A stretch of DNA of 64,000 nucleotides, from assembly GCF_003585765.1 (NCBI RefSeq), contig NZ_CP021235.1, positions 1-64,000 of the forward strand. The letters are read 5' to 3'. Position numbers and translations under genes: made by a program. Of this stretch, positions 45,548 to 55,802 are shown piece by piece (the stretch's first letter is position 1; every line of letters starts with the position of its first letter). The notes beneath the pieces are model-generated. The model did not search any database. It was not told the DNA's origin and was given only the letters and a program-made list of their open reading frames with translations. Origin of the DNA: Pontibacter actiniarum. Its GTDB lineage: Bacteria > Bacteroidota > Bacteroidia > Cytophagales > Hymenobacteraceae.

Positions 45548-46171
45548 AACGCCTGAAGAAAGCTGTAGCAAAGAAGCACCTTACTAGAGGTGCTTCTTTG
45601 CTTTTATACCTGTCTATAAACAATATTTTTTTTGCACTAAATTCTGTGCTTTTTTTAGGTCACTACCCTGCATGGGTTTATGGGTGTTTGAACACTTATT
45701 TTGCTGCAGCTTTTGATAAAGCTGCCCCCTTTAATACTGTAGAGGCCTTCTTTCCCTTCCGAGGCTGGGAAATAGCCACAACGGCAAAGTATACTTTTCC
45801 GTTGTGGCTGATCTTTAGTGGCATAACATTAGGTAAATATTTTTTTCGGGCTATTGTTTTTAATTATGCTTGTGCATATTATTGAACCCGAATAGAGGCA
45901 TATACAGATTTACAGCTATCGAGAATACCCATAGTGTCTGTACGTGTTGCTACCACTCCCGCTCTCAGAGGTGAGGTGTGTCTGTTGTAGAGCACATTTA
46001 CCAAAGAAAGAACAAACTTTTAAGCTTGAATCACCAAGTTGTCACTATCACGGATAGTTGGCTTTCTGTGTGGTGCCTGTTAAAAACACTTGTAAAGGTG
46101 AGTGGCAGCGCTATGTCCTGTGTTCGAAATACAAAATCTTACCAACCAATTTACCTAATCCAACCACTTAC
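45548..46171. other. AT-rich intergenic region before susC
   Basis: This 624-bp spacer starts with the prfB terminator, then an AT-rich stretch with AAAGTATACTTTT (about 45788-45800), a palindromic pair of the AAGTATA heptamer, and a long leader before the SusC start. An open frame of 95 codons (45598-45885) begins inside the terminator and has unconvincing composition. No RNA gene was recognised, and no clear -7 box was found, though the leader is long enough for one. Confidence 0.5.
45568..45606 (+). terminator. prfB terminator
   Basis: GCAAAGAAGCACCT and AGGTGCTTCTTTGC form a 14-bp perfect stem around TACTAG, then TTTT. Confidence 0.9.
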
Positions 46172-49100
46172 ATGAGAAGAGTATTACTTTTGAGTTTTGC
46201 GATGGTGCTCACACTGCTGCAGCAGGTGTATGCCCAAAGCAGAACAGTGTCTGGTACAGTAACCGACCAGGGCACATCACAAGGACTGCCGGGGGTCGCA
46301 GTAATTGTGAAAGGTACCACAGTGGGCACCACGACAGGAGTTGACGGAACTTACTCCATCAACGTTCCCGCCAATGGTAACACCCTTATCTTCCGTTTTA
46401 TCGGCTACAAGACCGTTGAACGCGAGATAGGGAGTGCCGCTACGATAAACGTTAACCTGGGAGTAGACGACAAGCAACTGGAGGAAGTTGTTGTGGTTGC
46501 CTACGGTACGGCAGATAAAGGCTCATTCACTGGGTCAGCCACTCAGATCAGCGCAGAGAAGATAGCGCAGCGACCTGTAACGAACATCACCAACGCCATT
46601 GCCGGACAGGCTGCAGGTGTGCAGACTAACTCTGGTAGCGGCCAGCCAGGAGCAGGACCAGAAATCCGCATCCGTGGTATTGGTTCTATAAACTCATCAA
46701 ACGATCCGCTCTACGTTGTAGACGGTACACCGTACCCAGGTAGTATCGCCAACCTGAATGTGGATGATATCGAAAGCATCTCTATTCTGAAAGACGCTTC
46801 TTCTACCGCCCTTTACGGTGCACGTGCCACAAACGGTGTGGTGATGATTACCACCAAAAAAGGTAAAAAAGGGAGCAACCAGCTGAATGTGAAGATCTCG
46901 CAGGGTGTGAGCGAAAGAGCTATCAAAGAGTATGACCGTGTAAATGCATACGAGTACTATCCTTTGATCTGGGAAGCGCAAAGAAACAGCTTAGTAAACG
47001 CTGCAAAAGACCCTTATTCTTTAGAGGATGCCAATCAAATCGCTTCCGGCTTGAAAAAGCTGAGAGACGGCAAAGACGGTAGCGTTAAAGGTATTCTGGG
47101 GTACAACCCGTTTAACGTGGCAAACGATGCCATTGTTGATGCCAATGGTAACATCAACCCAGAGGCGAAGTTGCTTTATGACGACGTAGACTGGTTTGAG
47201 CCGTTGCAGCGCAGTGGCAGCCGTAGTGACTATGCCCTGAATTACAGCGGAGGCTCTGAGAAGAGCGACTACTTCGTGTCTTTGGGTTACCTGAAAGAGA
47301 AAGGCTATGTGATACGATCTGATTATGAGCGCTTTACTGGCCGTGTAAATGTGAACACACAGGCTACAGACTGGCTGAGAACAGGTTTGAACGTTTCCGG
47401 TACCATTACAGAGTCTAACCAGGCTAGCACAAGCAGCAGCAGCAGCTATGTTAACCCTTTTAACTTTGCCCGTGGCATTGGTCCTATCTACCCTGTTTAC
47501 GCACATGACCCTAGTACTGGTGCCTATCTGCTAGATGAGGATGGCAACAGAATCTACGACTATGGTAACCTGTCTAACCTGGGCTTGCCTAACAGGGGCA
47601 GCAACGCCAGCGTAGGCCGTCACATAGTTGCGGAGACGATGTGGAACGATAACCTGTACAACCGCAATGTTTTAAGTGCCAGAACTTTCGGAGAGGTTAA
47701 GTTCTTGCAGGACTTCAAGTTTACAACAAACCTTAGCGTAGACATTGCAAACTACCTAGCTGCGGAGTACGACAACAACAAAGTAGGCGACGGTGCGCCG
47801 GCAGGTAGAGCTAGCCGCACTAGTACAACCGCTACAACCTACAACATCAACCAGTTGCTGAACTATTCTAAAACGTTCAACGACAGACACTTTGTAGAAG
47901 CTTTGGTTGGCCATGAAAACTACAGCTACGACTACAAGTACATGTACGGAATGCGCCAGGGCGTAATTGTAGAAGACAATACTGAACTAGGTAACTTCAC
48001 TACTACGAACAGCTTAGATTCAAGAACTGATAAGTACAGAGTAGAAAGCTACCTGTCGCGCTTGAACTATACATTCGACGACAAGTACACCCTTTCCGGC
48101 TCTTACCGCCGCGATGGTTCCTCCAGGTTTGCGAAAGATGTACGCTGGGGTGACTTCTGGTCTGTGGGTGCATCTTGGCGCCTGGACAGAGAGACTTTCA
48201 TCAGCATGCCGGAGTGGGTTAACATGCTGAAGCTTAGAGGTTCTTATGGTGAGGTAGGCAACGATGCCCTTCTGAACTCTGATGGAACTGACAGATACTA
48301 TGGATACCAGGAACTGTACACGCTTGGCATGAACAACGCCAAAGAGCCAGGTTTCTTACAACAGGATGTGCTTGGTAGCGCAAACCTGCTGTGGGAGTCT
48401 AACAACAGCTTTGACATCGGCGTGGAGTTTGACCTGTTCAACCGAGTTAGTGGTAGCGTTGAGTACTTCAACAGAGAATCAGAGAACCTGCTGTTCCGCG
48501 TTCCGCTTCCTTTGTCAAGCGGTGTAAAAGAGAAGTGGGAGAACATCGGTACAATGGCTAACACAGGTGTCGAGGTACAACTTTCTACTGATGCCGTTAA
48601 AACGCAGGACTTTACCTGGAATGTTAACCTGAACGTGTCCACCTTCAAGAATGAACTGAAGAAGCTTCCGCAGGAAGAGGTGATCACGGGTACCAAAAAG
48701 TACATGGTGGGCAAATCTATCTATGACTACTGGTTGCGTGACTGGTACGGTGTTGATCCGGCTGACGGAGCAGGCTTGTTCGCTACCGATACATGGGTAG
48801 AAGGCAAGACGCGTGTGATCAACGGCGATACGGTAACCACAGACTCTAACGGTGCCAAGTATCACTATGCAGGCTCTGCAATTCCTGACTTTGCCGGTGG
48901 TATCACAAACACCTTTACTTATAAGAACCTGTCGCTTTCGGTATTGCTGACGTACCAGGTAGGCGGTAAAGTGTACGATGCTAACTACGCCTCTTTGATG
49001 AACGCCGGAACACAAGGTGGTGCACTGCACAAGGACATCCTGAACAGATGGCAGCAAGCTGGTGATGAGACAGACGTGCCACGTATGGACCTGACGACCG

Positions 49101-49366
49101 CAACGCATTACAATGCGCAGTCTGACCGCTGGCTGATCGACGCTTCTTACCTGAACATCAGATCTGTAAACCTGAACTACGTTCTTCCTTCAGAGCTCAC
49201 TTCAAAGGTGTTCCTGAAAAATGCGAGTGTCTTCGCATCAGGTGAGAACTTAGCGCTGTTCTCTAAGCGTGACGGTATGAACGTGAATCAGTCTTACTCA
49301 GGTGTTACTTCTAATAGCTATATCCCTGCTCGTGTTTACACAGTTGGTTTGAACGTTACCCTTTAA
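46172..49366 (+). CDS. SusC/RagA-family TonB-dependent outer-membrane transporter
   Basis: This is a TonB-linked importer of 1064 residues that pairs with a SusD lipoprotein to take up glycans or peptides. It has a signal peptide (LLLSFAMVLTLLQQVYAQ), a carboxypeptidase-like regulatory domain (VSGTVTDQGTSQGLPGV), the plug (YVVDGTPYPGSI, ISILKDASSTALYGARATNG), and a C-terminal barrel ending YTVGLNVTL. The upstream open codons lack a signal peptide, so the ATG at 46172 is preferred. Codon use is more AT-leaning than the flanking genes. No glycosidase or regulator is adjacent, so the substrate is unknown. Confidence 0.93.
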   Translation: MRRVLLLSFAMVLTLLQQVYAQSRTVSGTVTDQGTSQGLPGVAVIVKGTTVGTTTGVDGTYSINVPANGNTLIFRFIGYKTVEREIGSAATINVNLGVDDKQLEEVVVVAYGTADKGSFTGSATQISAEKIAQRPVTNITNAIAGQAAGVQTNSGSGQPGAGPEIRIRGIGSINSSNDPLYVVDGTPYPGSIANLNVDDIESISILKDASSTALYGARATNGVVMITTKKGKKGSNQLNVKISQGVSERAIKEYDRVNAYEYYPLIWEAQRNSLVNAAKDPYSLEDANQIASGLKKLRDGKDGSVKGILGYNPFNVANDAIVDANGNINPEAKLLYDDVDWFEPLQRSGSRSDYALNYSGGSEKSDYFVSLGYLKEKGYVIRSDYERFTGRVNVNTQATDWLRTGLNVSGTITESNQASTSSSSSYVNPFNFARGIGPIYPVYAHDPSTGAYLLDEDGNRIYDYGNLSNLGLPNRGSNASVGRHIVAETMWNDNLYNRNVLSARTFGEVKFLQDFKFTTNLSVDIANYLAAEYDNNKVGDGAPAGRASRTSTTATTYNINQLLNYSKTFNDRHFVEALVGHENYSYDYKYMYGMRQGVIVEDNTELGNFTTTNSLDSRTDKYRVESYLSRLNYTFDDKYTLSGSYRRDGSSRFAKDVRWGDFWSVGASWRLDRETFISMPEWVNMLKLRGSYGEVGNDALLNSDGTDRYYGYQELYTLGMNNAKEPGFLQQDVLGSANLLWESNNSFDIGVEFDLFNRVSGSVEYFNRESENLLFRVPLPLSSGVKEKWENIGTMANTGVEVQLSTDAVKTQDFTWNVNLNVSTFKNELKKLPQEEVITGTKKYMVGKSIYDYWLRDWYGVDPADGAGLFATDTWVEGKTRVINGDTVTTDSNGAKYHYAGSAIPDFAGGITNTFTYKNLSLSVLLTYQVGGKVYDANYASLMNAGTQGGALHKDILNRWQQAGDETDVPRMDLTTATHYNAQSDRWLIDASYLNIRSVNLNYVLPSELTSKVFLKNASVFASGENLALFSKRDGMNVNQSYSGVTSNSYIPARVYTVGLNVTL

Positions 49367-49375
49367 TTTTTGAAA

Positions 49376-50896
49376 ATGAAAAAAGTATTATATAGCTCGC
49401 TTGCTGCCTGCATGCTCATGCTCGCCTCTTGCGACAAAGATTATCTTGAGGTGCAGCCAACAGATGCTGTGGCTGGAGACCTGGCAATTACCACTACTAC
49501 AAATGCCATGGCCGCTCTGAACGGTATTCACAGAGCCATGTTCATGCAGTACGACAACCAGGACCAGGCAGGGCAGGGGTCAGTGATGATCAACCTGGAC
49601 CTGCTGGGTGAGGACGTAGTTATGACTGCTGCTGGTAACGGCTGGTTTAACTCAACCTACAAATGGATGACGCACCGTAACGCGAATGCCGGTACAGTGT
49701 CTTTTGTTTACAGGTTCTACTATAAGATTATTGCTAATGCCAACAAGATCATTGAGGGCATTGACACGGCTGAAGGTACACCGGCAGAGCGTGCAGCAAT
49801 AAAGGGGCAAGCTTTGGCGTACAGAGCCTGGGCGCATCACCAGCTCGTGCAGATCTTTGCTGAGCGCTATGACGCTTCCAAAAGCTCTAACGACCAGCTT
49901 GGTGTGCCGATCATGAACGTTTATACACTGGAAGGGCAGCCTCGGGCAACTGTGGAGCAGGTGTATGCGCAAATCAATAAAGACATTGATGAAGCGATCT
50001 CCTTGCTGCCTGCAAGACGTAACGCTAAGTCGCACTTTAACACAAACGTTGCAAAAGGCATCAAGGCCCGTGTGGCACTCACAATGCAGGACTGGGCTAC
50101 TGCTGCCAAGTTTGCAAATGAGGCAGCGCAGGGTTACAAGCTGATGGGCCAAACGCAGTACTTAGCTGGTTTCAACAACGTTGAAAATGAGGAGTGGATG
50201 TGGGGAAGTGATCAGATATCTGATCAGACCACTTACTTCTACTCGTACTTCGCCTACATGTCTGCTAACTTTAGTTCGTCTAACATTAGAGCGAATCCGA
50301 AGGCAATCAACAGCCAGCTGTACAGCAAGATTCCCAACACTGACGTACGTAAACAGCTGTGGGACCCAACTCCTACGGAAGTGTTAGATGAGACAACCAA
50401 AAAAGTGGTTGGGTACGATGTGAATGGGTATGTTATACCATCAAACTTCTCTCCAAAGCCTTACATGAACAGAAAGTTCCTGGCTGATGGCGGAGCGAGC
50501 AGCGTTGGTGACGTGCCTTACATGAGAGCTGCTGAGATGATGTTGATTGAGGCAGAGGCGCTGGCTCGCATGGGCAATAACTCTGCTGCTGCTGCTTTAT
50601 TAACAAAGCTTGTAAAGGCGCGTGATACGGAAGCCTCAGATATCACACTTGCTGACCAAGCGCTTATTGATGAAATCATGAAGCAGCGCCGTATTGAGCT
50701 TTGGGGTGAAGGCTTCCGCTTCTTTGACCTGAAGCGCACCAACAGCCCACTTAATAGAAACGGAGCTAACCACAGCGCAACTCTTGCCGGTAACGTTCTT
50801 GATGTTGCGGCTGGTGATAACCAGTGGCAATGGCTGATTCCGCAAGATGAGCTGAACTCAAACAATAACGAGGGAATGGTGCAGAATCCGTTGTAG
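49376..50896 (+). CDS. SusD/RagB-family nutrient-binding lipoprotein
   Basis: This is the outer-membrane lid of the SusC transporter, 506 residues, with a lipobox (LAACMLMLASC) and the helical TPR-like fold typical of SusD (AIKGQALAYRAWAHHQLVQIF, YMRAAEMMLIEAEALAR, IMKQRRIELWGEGFRFFDLK). It begins nine bases after susC and ends at a terminator, so the two form a two-gene transcript. Confidence 0.93.
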   Translation: MKKVLYSSLAACMLMLASCDKDYLEVQPTDAVAGDLAITTTTNAMAALNGIHRAMFMQYDNQDQAGQGSVMINLDLLGEDVVMTAAGNGWFNSTYKWMTHRNANAGTVSFVYRFYYKIIANANKIIEGIDTAEGTPAERAAIKGQALAYRAWAHHQLVQIFAERYDASKSSNDQLGVPIMNVYTLEGQPRATVEQVYAQINKDIDEAISLLPARRNAKSHFNTNVAKGIKARVALTMQDWATAAKFANEAAQGYKLMGQTQYLAGFNNVENEEWMWGSDQISDQTTYFYSYFAYMSANFSSSNIRANPKAINSQLYSKIPNTDVRKQLWDPTPTEVLDETTKKVVGYDVNGYVIPSNFSPKPYMNRKFLADGGASSVGDVPYMRAAEMMLIEAEALARMGNNSAAAALLTKLVKARDTEASDITLADQALIDEIMKQRRIELWGEGFRFFDLKRTNSPLNRNGANHSATLAGNVLDVAAGDNQWQWLIPQDELNSNNNEGMVQNPL

Positions 50897-50922
50897 TAAA
50901 TAGTTTTTAGTTGTTAAAGAAG

Positions 50923-50957
50923 GCCCGCCGTCACTTGACTGGCGGGCTTTTCTTTTT
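50923..50957 (+). terminator. susD terminator
   Basis: GCCCGCC and GGCGGGC pair around a 11-base loop (itself TCA/TGA-extended), then a T-rich tail. Confidence 0.85.
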
Positions 50958-50984
50958 GTACTTGCGCCTATACCTTTACAAGCA

Positions 50985-51584
50985 ATGCTTTTACAGAACC
51001 ATAGCGGCTATGCCCTGGAGGCAGGCGTAGATGAAGTGGGGCGCGGTTGCCTGGCCGGACCGGTGGTGGCGGCGGCCGTTATACTTCCCCCGAACTTTGA
51101 GCACCCGCTACTAAACGACTCCAAAAAGCTGACGAAGAAAGTGCGCGAGCAGTTGCGGGAGCTGGTGCTGCAGCATGCTGTGGCCTGGGCGATCGGGGAG
51201 GCGTCTCCGCAGGAAATAGACCAGTTTAACATACTAAACGCCACTTACCTGGCCATGCACCGTGCACTGCAGCAGCTGCAGTCGCAACCGGAGTACCTAC
51301 TGGTGGATGGCAACCGCTTCAAACCTTACCGGGAGGTTCCGCATAGCTGCATTGTGAAAGGAGACGGGAAGTACTTATCGATAGCGGCGGCCTCGGTACT
51401 GGCCAAAACGTACCGCGATGACTTGATGGGCCGGTTGGCCAGGGAGCACAGCCACTACGGCTGGGAGCAAAATGCAGGGTATCCAACAAAGCAGCATCGG
51501 GAGGGAATCGCCAGGTTCGGCGCCACAGTGCACCACCGGCAGTCGTTTACCCTGCTGCCCGCGCAGCAGGAGCTTTTCCGGTAA
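50985..51584 (+). CDS. rnhB: Ribonuclease HII
   Basis: RNase HII removes misincorporated ribonucleotides and RNA from RNA-DNA hybrids. The 199 residues show the metal-binding [19 protein letters not shown] (D16, E17), YLLVDGN and [12 protein letters not shown] with the acidic ligands of the family. Standard length. It starts 28 bp after the susD terminator. Confidence 0.94.
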   Translation: MLLQNHSGYALEAGVDEVGRGCLAGPVVAAAVILPPNFEHPLLNDSKKLTKKVREQLRELVLQHAVAWAIGEASPQEIDQFNILNATYLAMHRALQQLQSQPEYLLVDGNRFKPYREVPHSCIVKGDGKYLSIAAASVLAKTYRDDLMGRLAREHSHYGWEQNAGYPTKQHREGIARFGATVHHRQSFTLLPAQQELFR

Positions 51585-51625
51585 AGCCTTTCTTGTAGGC
51601 GGGGCTACCGCAAAAGAGGGGCGTT

Positions 51626-52060
51626 TTACTTTAGTTTGATCAGGTCGAGGAAAAGGCTGAAGCTGTCGAGGGAGGAGTGGCTATGCTCAAAGCTATCAAA
51701 AGAGAGAGGCTTTACGATGTAGCCAGACACGTTCAGGCGCTGGGCCGCCATGCGGTCCGTCTCCTCGTTCGAAGTGGTCATGATGAAAACGGGAATATGG
51801 CTGAACTCCGGGTCGCGTCGCAGCTCTTCCAGAAACTCCAGCCCGTTCATCTTCGGCATGTTAATGTCCAGCAGAATAACGCTCGGGGCCGGAGATATCT
51901 TTTCCACACCCTCGCCACGCAGCATGTCCAGCGCCTCACGGCCATTGCGTGCTTCGTAAATCGGGTGTGTGATGCCTATCTTTTTCAGCTCTCGCTCCAC
52001 ATTCATGGTATCCAAATAGTCGTCTTCCACTAAGAGGATATTCACTTCTTTCTCGCTCAT
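51626..52060 (-). CDS. CheY-like response regulator (Rcp1 type)
   Basis: The 144-residue receiver-only protein has DD at 13-14, phospho-acceptor D65 (ILLDINMPKMNGLEFLEELR) and the KP signature (GYIVKPLSF). The long alpha-loop with VERELKKIGITHPIYEARNG is typical of Rcp1-type partners of phytochrome-like kinases. It lies 43 bp downstream of a histidine kinase and probably receives its phosphate. No output domain. Confidence 0.9.
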   Translation of the reverse strand: MSEKEVNILLVEDDYLDTMNVERELKKIGITHPIYEARNGREALDMLRGEGVEKISPAPSVILLDINMPKMNGLEFLEELRRDPEFSHIPVFIMTTSNEETDRMAAQRLNVSGYIVKPLSFDSFEHSHSSLDSFSLFLDLIKLK

Positions 52061-52103
52061 TATATCTGGGTACTCTGGTGAGTTGAAACAAAACTATAAA
52101 AAA

Positions 52104-53585
52104 TTATTCAACCTCGCCCGAATCTTTTGGCCAGGTGAAGGTAAAAGTGGAGCCTTTGCCCGGTTCCGAGGACACCGAAATGGAGCCTCCCTGCCATTCC
52201 ACGATCTTTTTCACAATCGTAAGCCCCACGCCTGTGCTTTCCACGGCGTCACGCTCCTGCAGAGTCTGGAAGATCACAAATATACGCTCATGATAGGCAG
52301 GGTCAATACCCGGGCCATCGTCTGAGATAGAAAAAACGTGAAATTTCTCCGTCTCATGGTGGTTTACAGTAATAAACCCACTGTCTTTGTCATGGTACTT
52401 AATGGCATTGCTGATCAGGTTGCTGAACACTTGCTGCAGCTGTATACGCACGGTGTGCAAAGTTGGTAGGCCGTCCTGCACGTCAATCGTGAAGTTCTTC
52501 GGCGGCGCAAGCATATCCACCACCTCTACCAGCAGCAGGTTCACGTCCACGTCTTCCTCTACCTGGCTGGTGCGGCCAATGCGGGCCAGCACCAGGATGC
52601 CGTTGATCAGGTTCTCCATGCGGTGCACGCGCACGCGCATCATCAGCAGGTACTCCTGCACATTCGGGGGAAGCTTGCTGCCCATGTCCTCCTCTACCCA
52701 CCGTGAGGCCACCTCAATCCCGCGCAGCGGCGCCTTCAGGTCATGCGACACCACATAGGCAAACTGGTCGAGCTCCTTGTTCTTTAGGTCCAGCTCCGTA
52801 AAGGTCTCATCAATAGTGGTAGACATGCGGTTGAGGGAGTGCGACAGCTGGCTCAGTTCGTCGTTGCTGGTGTCTACGATACGGGTTTTGTAATCGCCGC
52901 GCGATACCTGCTCGGCCAGCGTCACCATTTTTATAATGCGGTTGGAGATGAGGCGTGTAATGTAGTAAGCCCAGCACAGGCCAAGCATCACAGAGAGAAT
53001 GGTCAGGATCGTGGAGAGCTGCCGGGTGTTGTTTATACTTCTGTTAAGGCGCTCCCGGCGCTCCTCCCGCACCTTGTACTCGTAGGCGTTCAGTTCCCGG
53101 AAGGCGATACGGATAGAGTCCATGATGATTTTCTCGCCCAGCACCAGGCTATCGAGCTTCGCATCGAAGGCACGGTTGTTTACCAGGGTGTCGCCGGTGC
53201 TTTTGAGCTGGATGAGCGGCTCGGCGTAGCTGTTTAGCCAGTTGTTCTTCAGGCTCTGGATCTCGGTGATCTTCTTGATCTGCTCGGGAGAGGCCGATAC
53301 AAAGGTCTTTGTCTCCTGCATGAGGCCCGGCAGCTGGTCTTTGGCCTGCACGTAAGGCTGCAGGAAGGTCTTGTTGCCATTGAGCAGGTACCCGCGCAGG
53401 CCGGTCTCCATGTCAATGATGTTACGCTGGAGCGCGGCAGAGTTGCGCACCATTATCTGTGAGCGCGACACCCACTGCGTGTTTTCGATCACGGCCTCCG
53501 ACAGGCGGAAGTTCACGATGGCCACAGCCGTGAAGAGCACCGATATCAGCACAAAGCCGGCGAAGAGTTTAACGGAAAGTTTCAT
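52104..53585 (-). CDS. CHASE3-type sensor histidine kinase
   Basis: The 493-residue membrane kinase has two membrane helices (about 8-26 and 192-212), with a helical CHASE3-type periplasmic domain between them (WVSRSQIMVRNSAALQRNII, RGYLLNG). A HAMP region, a coiled coil (about 260-275), HisKA with H281 (VVSHDLKAPLRGIE) and HATPase with N box (LISNAIKY), ISDDGPGID and GVGLTIVKKI complete it. HDLKAPLRG is the phytochrome-like HisKA subtype that pairs with Rcp1 receivers, matching its neighbour. Confidence 0.9.
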   Translation of the reverse strand: MKLSVKLFAGFVLISVLFTAVAIVNFRLSEAVIENTQWVSRSQIMVRNSAALQRNIIDMETGLRGYLLNGNKTFLQPYVQAKDQLPGLMQETKTFVSASPEQIKKITEIQSLKNNWLNSYAEPLIQLKSTGDTLVNNRAFDAKLDSLVLGEKIIMDSIRIAFRELNAYEYKVREERRERLNRSINNTRQLSTILTILSVMLGLCWAYYITRLISNRIIKMVTLAEQVSRGDYKTRIVDTSNDELSQLSHSLNRMSTTIDETFTELDLKNKELDQFAYVVSHDLKAPLRGIEVASRWVEEDMGSKLPPNVQEYLLMMRVRVHRMENLINGILVLARIGRTSQVEEDVDVNLLLVEVVDMLAPPKNFTIDVQDGLPTLHTVRIQLQQVFSNLISNAIKYHDKDSGFITVNHHETEKFHVFSISDDGPGIDPAYHERIFVIFQTLQERDAVESTGVGLTIVKKIVEWQGGSISVSSEPGKGSTFTFTWPKDSGEVE

Positions 53586-53912
53586 GAATAGAGGGTCTGG
53601 CTATACACTTAGTCAGGGGGTGCGGCGGAGGCTAAAGCCTGCTATACACCGGGGGCCACGCGCGTGGCGCTGAACAACAATACACAGAAAGAGACGGTTC
53701 GCAGAGCCGGAGCGGCGGCGCGACGTAAAAAAGGGGTAAGCATAGATGTCCTTTGGCTATTGTAGAATATATGGTTCTACGCAAGTATAGTGTTTTTGTT
53801 ATAAAGATCTTCTCCGCAGGGGGAGGAAGTGCAGTGGGCGGGGCGGGATTAAATTTCGGAAGCGGCTGAAATTTACTTATTTTTGCGCCACACTTAGAAC
53901 CGCTAAACCTAC
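53586..53912. other. Intergenic region between divergent kinase and gcvT
   Basis: This 327-bp spacer carries the promoters of both genes, an AAGTATA heptamer (about 53784-53790) and a -7 box at 53878-53885. No ORF or RNA was recognised. Confidence 0.45.
53878..53885 (+). promoter_or_regulatory. -7 promoter box for gcvT
   Basis: TATTTTTG matches TAnnTTTG 27 bp before the gcvT ATG. The -33 region has only TTTC. Confidence 0.45.
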
Positions 53913-55001
53913 ATGGAACTAAAGAAAATAGCTTTAAACGATGTACACGAGGCGCTCGGCGCTAAAATGGTGCCATTTGCCGGCTACAACATGCCCGTGC
54001 GCTACTCCTCTGACATAGAAGAACACAAGACAGTGCGCGAAGCTGTGGGTATCTTTGATGTGTCGCACATGGGCGAGTTTATTCTGCGCGGCCCGAAAGC
54101 TTTGGACCTGATCCAGCGCGTCACCTCCAACGATGCCGCTAAGCTGGACGACGGCAAAGTGCAGTACTCCTGCCTGCCAAACGAAAACGGCGGTATCGTA
54201 GACGATCTGCTGGTGTACCGCCTGTCTGCGGAGGAGTACCTGCTGGTTGTAAACGCTTCCAACATCGATAAAGACTGGAACTGGATAAGCAAGTACAACA
54301 CCGAGGGCGTGGAGATGGAGAACATCTCAGACGAGATGTCGCTGTTTGCCGTGCAGGGCCCAAGAACCGCTGAGGCACTGCAGTCGCTGACGAAGATCGA
54401 CCTGCCGAACATGGTATACTATACTTTTGACAAAGGAGAGTTTGCCGGTGTGCAGGATGTGATCGTTTCGGCTACAGGCTACACGGGGTCGGGTGGTTTT
54501 GAGATCTACGTGAAAAACGAAGACGCAAAAAAAGTATTTGACGCCATAATGGAAGCCGGCAAACCGTACGGCATTAAGCCGATTGGCCTGGGTGCCCGCG
54601 ACACGCTGCGCCTGGAGATGGGCTTCTGCCTCTACGGCAACGACATCAACGACACCACCTCACCGATCGAGGCCGGCCTGGGCTGGATCACCAAGTTCGA
54701 CAAAGACTTTACCAACGCTGCCAACCTGAAGGCTCAGAAGGAGCAGGGCATCAGCCGCAAACTGGTAGGCTTTGAGATGCTGGAGAAAGCCATTCCGCGT
54801 GCGCACTACGAGATTGTGAACGCAGAAGGGGAGAAGATCGGAGAAGTAACGTCCGGCACGATGTCTCCCTCTATGGGCAAAGGTATCGGCATGGGCTACG
54901 TGGCCAAAGACTACAGCAAAGCCGGCACCGAAATCTTCGTCCGCATCCGCAACAAAGACATAAAGGCAGAGGTCGTGAAGCTGCCTATTTATAAAAAGTA
55001 A
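53913..55001 (+). CDS. gcvT: Glycine cleavage system aminomethyltransferase T
   Basis: T-protein releases ammonia and forms methylenetetrahydrofolate from the aminomethyl-lipoyl H-protein. The 362-residue protein has the folate-binding pattern ([20 protein letters not shown] ), [42 protein letters not shown] and the C-terminal [21 protein letters not shown]. Other gcv genes are not adjacent. Downstream is a 23-bp perfect hairpin, then the ComB-like gene. Confidence 0.95.
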   Translation: MELKKIALNDVHEALGAKMVPFAGYNMPVRYSSDIEEHKTVREAVGIFDVSHMGEFILRGPKALDLIQRVTSNDAAKLDDGKVQYSCLPNENGGIVDDLLVYRLSAEEYLLVVNASNIDKDWNWISKYNTEGVEMENISDEMSLFAVQGPRTAEALQSLTKIDLPNMVYYTFDKGEFAGVQDVIVSATGYTGSGGFEIYVKNEDAKKVFDAIMEAGKPYGIKPIGLGARDTLRLEMGFCLYGNDINDTTSPIEAGLGWITKFDKDFTNAANLKAQKEQGISRKLVGFEMLEKAIPRAHYEIVNAEGEKIGEVTSGTMSPSMGKGIGMGYVAKDYSKAGTEIFVRIRNKDIKAEVVKLPIYKK

Positions 55002-55012
55002 TTATTGGTGAT

Positions 55013-55066
55013 CCGCCGGTCGTTGCCCGGGAGGGTAAACCTGCCCTCCCGGGCAACGACCGGCGG
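55013..55066. other. 23-bp perfect inverted repeat between gcvT and comB-like gene
   Basis: The left arm (55013-55035) and right arm (55044-55066) are perfect complements around TAAACCTG. The stem is very GC-rich (arms start CCGCCGG and end GGGAGGG). No T-run follows, and the next ATG is 14 bp after the right arm, so it is placed to affect both the gcvT 3' end and initiation of the next gene. Confidence 0.85.
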
Positions 55067-55079
55067 TAAACAAAAAGGT

Positions 55080-55802
55080 ATGGCAAGTATAGATGTGTGT
55101 TTCAGCCCTGAGCTGCTGCACCTGTATGATTTGAAGGGAAAGGCTGTTGTGGCTGTGGATATACTGCGCGCCACCTCTACCATGGTAACCGCTTTTGCAC
55201 ACGGGGTCGCCAATATTTTCCCGGTAATGGACCTGGAGGAGTGCCGCGGTTACGCTGCGCAGGGGTGCCTGACGGCAGCTGAGCGCAACGGCATCAAGGC
55301 AGAGGGCTTTGACCTGGGCAACTCGCCCTTCGGCTACATGGGCGGAAGCGTGCAGGGCCGGGACATTGCGATCACCACCACCAACGGCACCCGCGCGATC
55401 CGTTTGTCAGAGGCGGCAGAGGAGATTATTGTGGGGGCCTTTCTGAACCTGCAGGCCGTGGCCGATTACCTGGCGGCGCTGCAGCTGGATGTGCTGGTGG
55501 TATGCGCCGGGTGGAAAGGGCAGTTTAACCTGGAGGATACGCTGTTTGCCGGGGCGCTGGTGGAGCGCCTGCAGGGCAAGTTCTCAACCGAGAACGACAG
55601 CACCCTGGCTGCGCTGTACCTGTACCAGACAGCTAAAGCCGATTTAGTCGCATTCCTGCGCCAGTCCTCGCACGTACGCAGGCTGGAGCACCTGGAAATC
55701 CACAAAGACATTGAGTTCTGCCTGCGCCACGATGCATTCAACGTACTGCCGGTGTGGCGCCAGGATAGGCTGGTAGACCTGGCCCTGGAACTGGAAAGCT
55801 AA
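55080..55802 (+). CDS. 2-phosphosulfolactate phosphatase (ComB) family protein
   Basis: ComB dephosphorylates 2-phosphosulfolactate on the route to sulfolactate and, in archaea, coenzyme M. The 240-residue protein shows VVAVDILRATSTMV, AAERNGIKAEGFDLGNSP, ITTTNGTRAI and CAGWKGQFNLEDTLFAGALV, the family blocks. The ATG at 55080 follows the hairpin; an open frame through the hairpin is rejected as it would encode the palindrome. The true substrate in Bacteroidota is uncertain; sulfonate metabolism is a possibility. Confidence 0.85.
   Translation: MASIDVCFSPELLHLYDLKGKAVVAVDILRATSTMVTAFAHGVANIFPVMDLEECRGYAAQGCLTAAERNGIKAEGFDLGNSPFGYMGGSVQGRDIAITTTNGTRAIRLSEAAEEIIVGAFLNLQAVADYLAALQLDVLVVCAGWKGQFNLEDTLFAGALVERLQGKFSTENDSTLAALYLYQTAKADLVAFLRQSSHVRRLEHLEIHKDIEFCLRHDAFNVLPVWRQDRLVDLALELES

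Noticed and set aside
45598-45885. 95-codon hydrophobic open frame before susC
   Set aside because: It starts inside the prfB terminator, in AT-rich DNA where such frames arise easily; no homolog-like motif.
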